10,239 nt of DNA from Deltaproteobacteria bacterium (GTDB taxonomy: Bacteria; Desulfobacterota; DSM-4660; Desulfatiglandales; B25-G16), in NCBI GenBank assembly GCA_020355145.1, contig CP070660.1, positions 1,105,314 through 1,115,552 of the forward strand. The letters are read 5' to 3'. The position numbers were made by a program, and so were the translations under genes. The notes under the pieces are model-generated. The model was not told where the DNA came from and searched no databases. It saw nothing but the letters and a program-made list of their open reading frames with translations. Each line of letters opens with the position of its first letter. The stretch's first letter is position 1. This document shows, one piece after another, positions 1-7,351 of this stretch.

Positions 1-482
1 AAAAGGTCAGAACGGTCAATCAAAATTGAGGATTAGGAAATGAAGGAAAAATAGACCGGCTCCCCTACATTTTGGGATAGAAAAGGGCAAGCAAAAAATG
101 CATATTACGTGCCATATACTGAAATCTGAACAAATTTCAGTATACTTATGGTATTGGAAAGTTCAATATCATTTTAAAACCTGTCCGCCAAGATGAAGAC
201 CTCCATAGAAATCTTATATCATCGGTTCTGGACTATTACAACCGCATATTTCAAGATGAATCAAACACTTCGGACACTATCACGGTTACTGCGTATTTGA
301 ATCGCTAATAGGTGAGCCTTCAAAGACAAAGTGACTCGGAGGAAAAGGCCGTGGAGATAAAATTCCCTGAGGGCTTCTGTGGGTAAAAAGCGGCTAAACT
401 ACAATTCAAGATTTGATGGATGACCGATATAGGGGGTGGCTTCAAGCCGGGTGACTGATATTGTCTCTTGGATGGATTGATC
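1..482. other. Region without a convincing gene
   Basis: All six frames are broken here. The longest open stretch is on the plus strand from 123 to 305, 61 codons closed by TAA then TAG at 306-311. It has no ATG and I do not recognise the peptide. It contains a segment that could be helical (DEDLHRNLISSVLDYYNRIF). It may be the remnant of a decayed gene or chance. Three short reading frames enter from the left edge and stop within about 45 bases, so at most the last dozen codons of a gene could lie here. No U-tract terminator for the DUF401 gene, whose stop codon is at 483-485 on the minus strand, is visible. A perfect hairpin lies at 115-144. Confidence 0.5.
115..144. repeat. Perfect inverted repeat, 11-bp stem with 8-nt loop
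   Basis: The arms tatactgaaat (115-125) and atttcagtata (134-144) are exact reverse complements around the loop ctgaacaa. No T-run follows on either strand, so it does not look like an intrinsic terminator. It could be an operator or a stabilising mRNA hairpin. No adjacent gene makes its role clear. Confidence 0.7.
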
Positions 483-1730
483 TCAATATATCAGAAACAA
501 AGATATCGTAATTGCCAGGATTGGCAAGACTGGTATCAGCAATGATCTGTAGACTTGGTCGAACTGCGCCTTGAAGTAATCCTTGGTCACAAGCAGGCAA
601 AGGTGCACTGGGGAAAGAAGAACTCCCACAAAACCCATACCGTATGCAAGGACAATATGGGAAATATCGTATCCACCTGTCTCAAGAAGGGCCATTAGTA
701 TCGGAAAGGAAACCCCTACAAAACCCACGGTAATGCCTGTTAGAATACCCACCAAAAAGGGTAGCAGGGCAAACATAAGGGGCAGTGGGAAGTTGTAGGT
801 TTGGAGAAAGATGGTGACATCTTTGATAGAACCACTTTCGCTGAGCATAACCTTGAAGACCATTATCCCGAATACGAGGATGATCATGTTAACCGGTATG
901 CTTTTAAGAATCAACCGAGCTACATCCTTGACCCTGCCACCGCCTATAGCAGCGGCAACCGCTATTGAGACTGCTAGGGCAACTATCAGGTTTATGCCCA
1001 GGAAGAGCGCAAGGATAATCACAAGCAAGATCGGAAGGGCGTTAGTAAGAAGTTGAAGGAAGACAGGGCCCGAGCGCGATGAGATACCCATTTCCGCTGT
1101 GGGATTCCACTCCTCATCTAATCGTACACTACCTTCCGCGCCAGTATGGATACCCCTTAGATAGAAGAATACTCCGCTTAGTAGCATTACCACTGTCAGG
1201 GGCAATTGCGCCAGCGCAAGATGAGGCAATCTGACCCCGGACAACTTGGAGGCAAGGATTATACCCGGGTATAGTGGTAAGACATATTCCCACAGGTGGC
1301 GGAACCAGTAATTTATAACCGTATGCTGGACCGGGGTAAGTTTGAGTTTCCGGGAGGCAACCTTGACCATCGGTGCGGAGAATAGCGCACCGCCTGGCAT
1401 CGGTAAAAGTCCTATTAAAGCAGGCAGTATAATCAGTAGTACCTTGACATTGTGGATTAAGAGCTGGAGGGAGGAGAGTAAGCGCTGCAGCTGTCCTTTT
1501 TGCTCAAGGATGGAGCTCAATATGATAATGAGCACGACTATTGCAGAGAGTTCAAGCGTGGTCAGATCACTAGATGCCTTCCACGCGGATTTTAGGATAG
1601 GCAGCCAGCCCATTCCGAATATAGCCCCGAGTATGCCGGAACCGATTAACATGGCATATCCGAGGGGGCATCTCTTACGCATCAAATATATTATCAGGAA
1701 GAATACAAGGCCAACCTTGAGCAATGCCAT
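483..1730 (-). CDS. DUF401 family multi-pass membrane protein (putative transporter)
   Basis: This is a 415-residue, very hydrophobic protein that I place in the DUF401 family (AF0261-like integral membrane proteins of archaea and bacteria). These are related in general design to the ion-transporter superfamily, and no substrate is established. Hydrophobic segments fill almost the whole chain. Characteristic patches are LPMPGGALFSAP (109-120), NYWFRHLWEYVLPLYPG (140-156), a Gly-rich helix LTGITVGFVGVSFP (330-343) and FVGVLLSPVHLCLL (367-380). The paired Gly/Pro-rich re-entrant-like motifs in the two halves suggest an inverted-repeat transporter fold. The soluble stretch at about 193-222 would be the loop between halves. 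It starts with ATG 39 bp after the murI stop and is probably the last gene of the operon. The upstream SD is weak (a GGAGGG lies too far away). Its position suggests, but does not prove, a role linked to cell-wall precursors or D/L-amino acids. Confidence 0.85.
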   Translation of the reverse strand: MALLKVGLVFFLIIYLMRKRCPLGYAMLIGSGILGAIFGMGWLPILKSAWKASSDLTTLELSAIVVLIIILSSILEQKGQLQRLLSSLQLLIHNVKVLLIILPALIGLLPMPGGALFSAPMVKVASRKLKLTPVQHTVINYWFRHLWEYVLPLYPGIILASKLSGVRLPHLALAQLPLTVVMLLSGVFFYLRGIHTGAEGSVRLDEEWNPTAEMGISSRSGPVFLQLLTNALPILLVIILALFLGINLIVALAVSIAVAAAIGGGRVKDVARLILKSIPVNMIILVFGIMVFKVMLSESGSIKDVTIFLQTYNFPLPLMFALLPFLVGILTGITVGFVGVSFPILMALLETGGYDISHIVLAYGMGFVGVLLSPVHLCLLVTKDYFKAQFDQVYRSLLIPVLPILAITISLFLIY

Positions 1731-1769
1731 ATTCAGCTATCGTCCCTTTCTCCCTCCATCAATTTCGCA

Positions 1770-2576
1770 CTACCACTTGACCACGCTAACATTGGAAAGT
1801 GTCCGTCCCAGAAACCGCTCCCCAATCCCCTGAAACCTGATGGGTACATCCGTTACATAGAACCGGTATCCAGGTGGCTTCCCCTGCCCATTCCGGAGAT
1901 TATCCTTATCTAGCAATTCCCCTGTTTGCTGAGTTATTGCCTGAGCAGAGTCCACCAACATTATTTGATCTCCCAGGACCTCTTGAAGCAGGGATTTCAG
2001 TAAGGGATAGTGAGTACACCCCAAGACGAGGGTATCAATATTTTGGGCCATAATCGGCTTAAGGTACTCCTGGGCGGTGAGCCTGGTTACCTGGTGGTCG
2101 AACCACCCTTCTTCTACTAATGGTACGAACAATGGACAGGGCTGGGAAAAGATCCGAATCTCTGGATCGTACTTATTGATTGCCCTTGCATAGGCATTGC
2201 TGTTAATAGTCACTGGGGTACCAATCACACCGACATATTTATTGTGGGTTTCGTTTACCGCACTCCTGGCACCTGCATCGACCACATCCAATACCGGGAC
2301 AGGGGATAGATCCTCTATGGCCTGGTAGGCTACAGATGACATGGTATTACAGGCGACAATGAGTAGTTTAACATTTTGGCGAAGTAAGAATTCTGTGATC
2401 TGCGTTGCGTATCTGGAGATAGTTTCAACGGATTTCAACCCATAAGGGACCCTGGCCGTATCCCCGAAATAGATAATGTTCTCAAAGGGCATCCGTTCCA
2501 TTAGGGCCCTCACTACAGTAAGTCCACCTATTCCTGAATCAAATACACCTATTGGATTGTTGGGATTGACTTGCAT
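1770..2576 (-). CDS. murI: Glutamate racemase
   Basis: MurI interconverts L- and D-glutamate in the cytoplasm and supplies the D-Glu that MurD adds as the second residue of the murein stem peptide. The 268 residues match the usual family length. The N-terminal PIGVFDSGIGGLTV (8-21) holds the conserved Asp-Ser-Gly. The two catalytic cysteines are Cys76 in VACNTMSS and Cys187 in LGCTHYPLL, and the GDTARVPYG block is at 38-46. All expected key residues are present. The ATG is supported because the family normally begins only a few residues before PIGVFDSG. No clear Shine-Dalgarno precedes it. A TATAAT hexamer on the minus strand at 2591-2596 would put a transcript start about 8 bases upstream, so a very short leader is possible. 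It lies 108 bp after mpl and 39 bp before the DUF401 gene. Confidence 0.97.
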   Translation of the reverse strand: MQVNPNNPIGVFDSGIGGLTVVRALMERMPFENIIYFGDTARVPYGLKSVETISRYATQITEFLLRQNVKLLIVACNTMSSVAYQAIEDLSPVPVLDVVDAGARSAVNETHNKYVGVIGTPVTINSNAYARAINKYDPEIRIFSQPCPLFVPLVEEGWFDHQVTRLTAQEYLKPIMAQNIDTLVLGCTHYPLLKSLLQEVLGDQIMLVDSAQAITQQTGELLDKDNLRNGQGKPPGYRFYVTDVPIRFQGIGERFLGRTLSNVSVVKW

Positions 2577-2590
2577 AAGGATTTTGAAAA

Positions 2591-2596
2591 ATTATA
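2591..2596 (-). promoter_or_regulatory. Possible -10 box of a murI internal promoter
   Basis: The minus strand reads TATAAT exactly. The matching -35 region about 16-17 bases upstream (TTCGTT-like, 2613-2618) is poor, so this is a weak prediction. If active, it would let murI and DUF401 be expressed apart from the upstream recycling genes. Confidence 0.25.
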
Positions 2597-2623
2597 ACAA
2601 TTTGTATTGAGAAACGAACTATC

Positions 2624-2688
2624 GTTCATTGAGTTCATAGGATTCTAACATAACAAATTCGACAAACTCAAGAAACCCAACAAACTAC
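2624..2688. repeat. 9-bp-periodic intergenic repeat tract (mpl-murI gap)
   Basis: The right half divides into 9-mers acaaattcg, acaaactca, agaaaccca and acaaactac (2653-2688), running into the mpl stop codon. The left half (2624-2650) reads as gttcattga, gttcatagg, attctaaca. The left part matches the reverse complement of the tract at 5459-5502 once two 9-bp units are removed, with a single mismatch. The function is unknown. In the mpl transcript the tract would be U/G-rich 3' sequence. Confidence 0.6.
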
Positions 2689-4115
2689 TTATCTTCTTTC
2701 AGACGTTTAAGAAGGCGTTCTTGGATATGATCAAATGCCCCATTGGACATAATAAGGATGACATCTCCTGGTCTAATAAGGGTAAGGAGTTCATTAAGAA
2801 GATCGTCATTGCTTGGAAAATAGTGGGTATCAATACCACGCTCCCTTAGGTCAGTTGTAAGTTTAATAGATGAGAATCTCTCGTTTAGTGGGATTTTTTC
2901 CATCATTGGGGGTTCTGGAAGGATTACCAGATCAGCAAAATCAAAGGAGGAGGCGTAGGTAGTTTGGAAGATGTTCCTCCGGCTTGAATTTGATCTCGGC
3001 TCAAAGACGGCAACAAGGCGGCGGTCTTTGTAATGGGTTTTTACCGCCTTTGTAGTTTCCCTTACAGATGTCGGATGATGGGCAAAATCATCTATCACAA
3101 GTATATCCTTATAATCACCTATTAACTCCAGCCTCCTCTTCACCCCCTTAAAGGTTGCAATGGCCTCGGCGATAATTTCGGGCTCTATCTTTAAATGATA
3201 GGCAACGGAGATGGCAGCAAGGATATTGTATATAGTGTGGTTTCCGTAAAGATCAGTGGTAACAGTTAGATATACCTTCTTGCCTTTTACTATAGTAAAC
3301 CTTGTCCTCCCATCCTTAGCAGTTATATCCTCAATCCTAAGGTCTGCTTCTCTATTTATTGCATAGGTCATAGAAGGGCATCTTGCCTTTTTAATCTCAT
3401 CTACCAATTCCGGATCATCGAGGTTTGCACAAAGGAGCCCTTCAGCAGGTATCATTTCAATAAGACGCCTGAAGGAGTCCCTTATCTCCTCAATTCCCTT
3501 GTAGATATCCGCATGGTCAAACTCAATACTGGTTATCACGGTTAAAGAGGGATCATAGTGTAAGAATTTGGGCCTCTTATCAAAGAATGCCGTATCGTAT
3601 TCGTCACCCTCGATAATAAAATATGGGCCGTTAGATAGCTTGAAATTGCTGTCGAAATTCTTGGCTATACCTCCGATCATAAATGATGGATTCATGCCGG
3701 CAAGCTCTAAAATCCATGCAGTTAGGGCGGATGTCGTTGTCTTACCGTGAGTTCCGGCAATGATGATGGATCTCTTCCCATCCATAGCAAATCTTCTTAA
3801 GGCCTGGGGCATGGAAAGATATGGTACCCTGAGTTGGAGCAACTCACCTGCCTCGGGATTATCTCTGGTAATAACGTTTCCCACGATGACAAGAGCTGGC
3901 AGGGGATGGAGGTTGGAAGGGGAGTAGCCTTTTTTTATGGGTATGGATAGACTCTCAAGAAAGGTGCTCATCGGCGGATAGATGTTTTGGTCGGAGCCCG
4001 TTATTTTGTAGCCTTTCTCTTTTAGCATCCCTGCCAGTGACGACATACCAACTCCACAGATACCCATCAAGTGAATATGGGCGTGTCTTGGGGGAAGTTT
4101 AAATTTGTCATTCAT
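2685..4115 (-). CDS. mpl: UDP-N-acetylmuramate:L-alanyl-gamma-D-glutamyl-meso-diaminopimelate ligase
   Basis: Mpl is the ATP-dependent cytoplasmic ligase that joins recycled tripeptide L-Ala-gamma-D-Glu-mDAP directly to UDP-MurNAc, bypassing MurC, MurD and MurE. The 476 residues carry the Mur ligase three-domain order. An N-terminal dinucleotide-like fold has HLMGICGVGMSSLAG near residue 20 and TGSDQNIYPPMS just after. The P-loop is AGTHGKTTT (about 120-128), followed by the Mpl-type EGDEYDTAFFDKR (about 169-181). The C-terminal domain has DDFAHHPTSVRET, typical of Mpl rather than MurC. I chose the ATG at 4113-4115, which has a GGA eight bases upstream. An in-frame TTG at 4119-4121 would add two residues but has worse spacing. 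It sits 66 bp after the serine hydrolase, with a hairpin in the gap. Presence of Mpl points to a Gram-negative murein-recycling organism. Confidence 0.96.
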   Translation of the reverse strand: MNDKFKLPPRHAHIHLMGICGVGMSSLAGMLKEKGYKITGSDQNIYPPMSTFLESLSIPIKKGYSPSNLHPLPALVIVGNVITRDNPEAGELLQLRVPYLSMPQALRRFAMDGKRSIIIAGTHGKTTTSALTAWILELAGMNPSFMIGGIAKNFDSNFKLSNGPYFIIEGDEYDTAFFDKRPKFLHYDPSLTVITSIEFDHADIYKGIEEIRDSFRRLIEMIPAEGLLCANLDDPELVDEIKKARCPSMTYAINREADLRIEDITAKDGRTRFTIVKGKKVYLTVTTDLYGNHTIYNILAAISVAYHLKIEPEIIAEAIATFKGVKRRLELIGDYKDILVIDDFAHHPTSVRETTKAVKTHYKDRRLVAVFEPRSNSSRRNIFQTTYASSFDFADLVILPEPPMMEKIPLNERFSSIKLTTDLRERGIDTHYFPSNDDLLNELLTLIRPGDVILIMSNGAFDHIQERLLKRLKEDK

Positions 4116-4150
4116 ATCCAAATTCCGTAACTGATCAAGAGCGCAATGGG

Positions 4151-4188
4151 GTACTGAGGCCCTTTCCTTTCAGAAAAGACCTCAGTAC
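4151..4188 (-). repeat. Hairpin spanning the end of the serine hydrolase gene
   Basis: The arms gtactgagg (4151-4159) and cctcagtac (4180-4188) are perfect complements around a 20-nt loop. A short inner cttt/aaag pairing is possible. The right arm covers the stop codon of the upstream gene (4182-4184). Downstream in transcription the sequence is CCCCATT, with no U-run. It therefore resembles a processing, stabilising or attenuating hairpin more than a classic terminator. Confidence 0.55.
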
Positions 4189-5321
4189 TTAAGGGAACTC
4201 CGTGCCCTGTGAATCCCCTGACCTCTTAAGAATTCGCGCATAATTAGGTTGTGAAGCTTAGGGCGGAAATCCTTTATCTTTTCATTTGATCTACTTGGAT
4301 GGATCCGGTTTGTAAGAAATATTACTGTTATGTTCTCTCTTAAATCTATCCACACCGAGGTGCCCGTAAATCCCGTATGTCCCACACTACTTGAGGAGAA
4401 GTAGTTCCCTGAACTGGAATTCTTTTCCGCTGGTGTGTCCCATCCAAGGGCCCAGGTAGAGTCCGGGACAATTTCCTGCCTTGAGAAGAATGTCCTGACA
4501 GTCTCGGTCGTAATGGGTTCAGAACAGTAGCCATGATAGATCTTAATCAACCGTTTGATCAAGGTAAAGATATCCGGTGCTGTTCCGAAGAGCCCGGCAT
4601 GACCGGAATAGCCTCCAAGGGCATATGCATTTTCGTCATGGACATGGCCTTGCATAGTCTCCTTTCTCCACTTACAATACTCGGTGGCGGCAAATGACCT
4701 TTTTTCATCCACCGTATCGGCTGTGATCTGGTCAAGGTAAAGCTCATTCAGTCCAAGGGGATGGTAGAGACTGGAGTTTAGAAATGATGATAGATCCTGG
4801 TCGGTAACTGTCTCTATTATCCACTCTAGGAGCATAAATCCTAAGTCGCTATAAAGCGATACCTTTTTAGGCCCTTCATCCAATGGTTCTTCCATAATTA
4901 ATCGCCTTAAAGCGGGCTTTCTCTCTTCCATTGGGTATTTTGTGAGTTCCAGATAGAATGGTTTCCAGTCCGGAAGTCCTGCGGAGTGGCTCAGTAGAAG
5001 GCGGACAGTTAGATTGGCTTTGTCTTTCCAGGGAAAGGGCTTTATGAGGGATGAAATGGGTATATCAAGGCCCACCAGACCCTCATCTATGAGTTTCATT
5101 ATGGCTAAAGCAGTACCCAATGGTTTGGTCAGGGAGGCTAGATCAAAGATCGTTTCCCTTTCCATGGGAAGGGGTTTCGGGATTAGTGCCCTACTGCCCA
5201 CATTATGGAAAAAGACGATATCTTCCCCTCTTGCCGCCAGAAGAACAGCACCTGGATAAACCTGTTCCTTCAGCCCCTTTTTCAAAAGCTCGACTATTTT
5301 ATCAGGCACAGTACCGTTCAC
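4182..5321 (-). CDS. Serine hydrolase, class C beta-lactamase fold, possible AmiE-like murein amidase
   Basis: This 379-residue protein has the active-site motifs of the beta-lactamase/penicillin-binding fold: Ser63-Leu-Thr-Lys66 in FDLASLTKP, Tyr157-Ser-Asp in LYSDLGF, and His315-Thr-Gly in VGHTGFTGTS. The segment VHDENAYALGGYSGHAGLFG (227-246) is typical of the branch that includes Bacillus subtilis AmiE (YbbE). AmiE is an N-acetylmuramoyl-L-alanine amidase that frees stem peptide from MurNAc. No signal peptide or membrane anchor is visible, so it should act in the cytoplasm, unlike secreted relatives. Between ldcA and mpl, an intracellular amidase producing Mpl's substrate would fit well; esterase or D,D-peptidase activity remains possible. 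The start is GTG; no upstream in-frame start exists before a TGA, and no SD is seen. The upstream region holds one arm of the large inverted repeat at 5354-5457. Confidence 0.9.
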   Translation of the reverse strand: MNGTVPDKIVELLKKGLKEQVYPGAVLLAARGEDIVFFHNVGSRALIPKPLPMERETIFDLASLTKPLGTALAIMKLIDEGLVGLDIPISSLIKPFPWKDKANLTVRLLLSHSAGLPDWKPFYLELTKYPMEERKPALRRLIMEEPLDEGPKKVSLYSDLGFMLLEWIIETVTDQDLSSFLNSSLYHPLGLNELYLDQITADTVDEKRSFAATEYCKWRKETMQGHVHDENAYALGGYSGHAGLFGTAPDIFTLIKRLIKIYHGYCSEPITTETVRTFFSRQEIVPDSTWALGWDTPAEKNSSSGNYFSSSSVGHTGFTGTSVWIDLRENITVIFLTNRIHPSRSNEKIKDFRPKLHNLIMREFLRGQGIHRARSSLKY

Positions 5322-5353
5322 TACATATTTTGTGAGTAGATCTTTTCACAGGA

Positions 5354-5457
5354 TTCACCCTGTTAGATAGTAAGGCTAATAAGAATCATCACCTTCTTGA
5401 AGCAGACAAGTGTTAGAGACTAAATTAAGAATGCAATCCTTTATCTAACAGGGTGAA
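5354..5457. repeat. Perfect 16-bp inverted repeat flanking a 72-nt segment
   Basis: The arms ttcaccctgttagata (5354-5369) and tatctaacagggtgaa (5442-5457) are exact reverse complements. A further aggat/atcct pair (5350-5354 and 5465-5469) could extend the stem across a bulge. The 72-nt interior has another gttaga at 5412-5417 but no reading frame. The element fills most of the ldcA-serine hydrolase gap. The loop is too long for a standard terminator. A small mobile miniature element, a structured RNA or a paired regulator site are all possible. Confidence 0.75.
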
Positions 5458-5458
5458 G

Positions 5459-5512
5459 GTTAAAATCCTATGAACCCTATGAACTCAACAAACACAATGA
5501 ACACTATGACAC
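5459..5512. repeat. 9-bp-periodic repeat tract after ldcA
   Basis: The plus strand divides into 9-mers ctatgaacc, ctatgaact, caacaaaca, caatgaaca and ctatgacac (5468-5512). ATGAAC recurs at 5470, 5479 and 5497. The tract reaches into the ldcA stop codon (5504-5506). The reverse complement is nearly the same sequence as 2624-2650, but with two extra 9-bp units. Confidence 0.65.
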
Positions 5513-6409
5513 AGATGATTCCTCTATCTTAAGAAGCATGCTTTCAGTATCAAGGACAGCAGGAAGGCCAATAGGTAGAGCGATGTTTTCTACTCCATGG
5601 CCAATAGGTAGACCTATTGCAACAGGTATGTTAAGCCCACAAAGTCGCTCCTTAAGCAAAGTGTAGATAAGCTCCTTTTCCCCACAATCCTCAATTTGAC
5701 CGATAGCAAGGGCCGACAGTCGATCCAACCGGCCACTTAGTAAGAGGTGGGTAAGCATTCGGTCCAACCTGTGAGGAGATTCCCCTTTCTCTTCTAAAAA
5801 GAGGATCGCACCTTCAAAAGAGGGTAAAAAGGATGTATCCAGGAGGGAGCATATAGTCGAAAGATTGCCACCCAAGAGTATACCCCTGGCCTCACCCTTA
5901 TTTATTATTCTTCCTTGCTTAAAGATGATCTGAGGCCTATGAGAGGTGGTGGTGAGCCTGGATAGATTTGGCCAGTTTTTATTTTTAGGGAGATCCGATA
6001 GGGTGGGTCCGTGGATGGTGATCAAACCGCTTTCTTTGTATATAGCGATTAAAAGGGCGGTTAGATCGCTGAAACCTACTAGTATCTTAGGGTTTTTTCG
6101 TATCAGGTCAAAATCAATCTTATTGAGAAGCCTCACTGAGCCATATCCACCCCTGGCAGAGAAGATTGCCTTTATATCAGGATCTGAGAACATCTGATGA
6201 AGATCGGACACCCTGTCTTGGTCAGTACCAGCCAGATAATTCAAATGAGCGAAGAGATGGCTACCAAGCCTTATCTTTAAGGGAAAAGACTCCAAAAGCC
6301 TTAAGCCATGCAATATTTCGGATTGGCTAACCGGGCTTGCCGGTGCTATAACCCCTACTGTCTGATTCGGCTGGAGGCGTGGGCCTTTAATGATAGGCAG
6401 GGAAACCAT
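5504..6409 (-). CDS. ldcA: LD-carboxypeptidase (muramoyltetrapeptide carboxypeptidase, peptidase family S66)
   Basis: LdcA removes the terminal D-Ala from murein tetrapeptides in the cytoplasm, giving the tripeptide that Mpl reuses. The length of 301 residues is normal for the family. The nucleophile is Ser91 in SARGGYGSVRLL. The next signature is VGFSDLTALL (111-120), with IHGPTLSDL following. The acidic triad member lies in LFLEEKGE (about Glu206), followed by HRLDRMLTHLL. The catalytic histidine is His271 in IGHGVENIALPIG. The triad Ser-Glu-His is complete and there is no signal peptide. The ATG is preceded by AAGAG at short spacing, a modest ribosome site. The gene lies 101 bp downstream of the rhomboid gene on the same strand, and the first genes of the cluster are probably cotranscribed. 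Confidence 0.95.
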   Translation of the reverse strand: MVSLPIIKGPRLQPNQTVGVIAPASPVSQSEILHGLRLLESFPLKIRLGSHLFAHLNYLAGTDQDRVSDLHQMFSDPDIKAIFSARGGYGSVRLLNKIDFDLIRKNPKILVGFSDLTALLIAIYKESGLITIHGPTLSDLPKNKNWPNLSRLTTTSHRPQIIFKQGRIINKGEARGILLGGNLSTICSLLDTSFLPSFEGAILFLEEKGESPHRLDRMLTHLLLSGRLDRLSALAIGQIEDCGEKELIYTLLKERLCGLNIPVAIGLPIGHGVENIALPIGLPAVLDTESMLLKIEESSVS

Positions 6410-6510
6410 AGAACTCTTAAATACTACTTTGAAATTATTGAGGCAACCTAAAATACAGGACTTTCAACTCATTATCCCATGGCCTTCCCTAAAGTTCACA
6501 CTGAGCTTAG

Positions 6511-7239
6511 CTAATGCAGGGTTCTCCCAGGCTCATCTGAATCATCTTCCCTTTCAAATACCTGGAATTTTCTTCGGAGTCTCCTCCGTTTACTCTCATA
6601 ATAATAGCGGCGGAGGTTATACAGAATGGAATAATATTTTAGATAAAAAAATCCAAACAGCATTCCTCCCAGGTGGGCAAGGTGAGCAATATTATCGGAG
6701 GAGCCCGACAAGGAGGCATAGAGTTCAATCGCACCGAAGATCAGGACAAAATACTTGGCCTTAATTGGGAACAAGAAGTATAGATAAATCAGCCGATTGG
6801 GAAAGAAGAGTCCATATGCCAGAAGTACCCCGTAGACTAAACCGGATGCCCCAATGGTGGGGATACCCAGATTTGGAGAAACTATAACAGTAGATATACC
6901 CGCACCAATACCAGTAATCAGGGCATATTTTACAAACACCCGGGTGCCCCAATGCCTCTCCAGCTCACAGCCGAATATCCAGAGGGCAAACATATTGAAT
7001 AAGAGGTGAAAGATCCCCCCATGGAGAAAGGCATAGGTAAAGAGCTGCCAGATGAAGAATTTCTTCCAGACCAGCACTGGGATCAGGCCAAAGATCAGAT
7101 TTATCTCGGAGCGACCGGTAATTACTTGAGAGATAAACTGATACAGGAAGACTACCACGCAGCTGATGATTATAATCTTCACCGCGCGGGTTAAAGGACC
7201 CCCGAGGCTAATCTGGGACCTCTCATAATAGTAGTTCAT
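6511..7239 (-). CDS. Rhomboid family intramembrane serine protease
   Basis: Rhomboids cleave transmembrane segments inside the membrane. From the ATG used here this protein is 242 residues; numbering below follows the two-residue-longer TTG form. It has about six membrane helices. The oxyanion-hole motif is His80-x-x-x-Asn84 in FHLLFNMFALWIFG. The nucleophile is Ser134 in IGASGLVYG and the partner His188 is in NIAHLAHLGG. WR-like loop residues preceding ERHWGTR fit loop 1 of the family. The C-terminal cytoplasmic tail is strongly basic (YYESKRRRLRRKFQ) and then acidic (EREDDSDEPG). The ATG at 7237-7239 is preferred over an in-frame TTG at 7243-7245. Neither has a Shine-Dalgarno. A promoter-like element ends just upstream, so the mRNA could be almost leaderless. 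The substrate is unknown; the link to the recycling genes downstream is positional only. Confidence 0.93.
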   Translation of the reverse strand: MNYYYERSQISLGGPLTRAVKIIIISCVVVFLYQFISQVITGRSEINLIFGLIPVLVWKKFFIWQLFTYAFLHGGIFHLLFNMFALWIFGCELERHWGTRVFVKYALITGIGAGISTVIVSPNLGIPTIGASGLVYGVLLAYGLFFPNRLIYLYFLFPIKAKYFVLIFGAIELYASLSGSSDNIAHLAHLGGMLFGFFYLKYYSILYNLRRYYYESKRRRLRRKFQVFEREDDSDEPGRTLH

Positions 7240-7245
7240 AGGCAA

Positions 7246-7275
7246 AAATTAGCACAGATCTTATAATATTGTCAA
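7246..7275 (-). promoter_or_regulatory. Promoter-like element for the rhomboid-led operon
   Basis: The minus strand has an exact TTGACA at 7270-7275. After 18 bases comes TAATTT (7246-7251), preceded by TGC, an extended -10 arrangement TGCTAATTT. Transcription would start near 7239, at the first base of the chosen ATG. The rhomboid gene may therefore be leaderless, or the -10 choice may be off by some bases. Confidence 0.5.
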
Positions 7276-7351
7276 ACCGAGGCAACATCTCTAATTTCTG
7301 CCACTGTAAGAAACAAATGGGAATAGTGACGGATTGTGCCTTTATAAAAAC

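Noticed and set aside
439..449. ggcttcaagcc mini-palindrome as a terminator for the DUF401 gene
   Set aside because: The loop would be too small for a normal stem and no T-run follows.
1342..1833. 163-codon plus-strand open frame
   Set aside because: It lies opposite the DUF401 gene and the end of murI, has no family resemblance, and both antisense genes are clear.
4119..4121. TTG start for mpl, two codons upstream of the ATG
   Set aside because: The only SD-like GGA would be two bases from the TTG, whereas it is eight bases from the ATG.
6390..6764. 124-codon plus-strand open frame
   Set aside because: It covers the antisense of the rhomboid 3' half and the ldcA start. The composition is low-complexity antisense and there is no recognisable motif.
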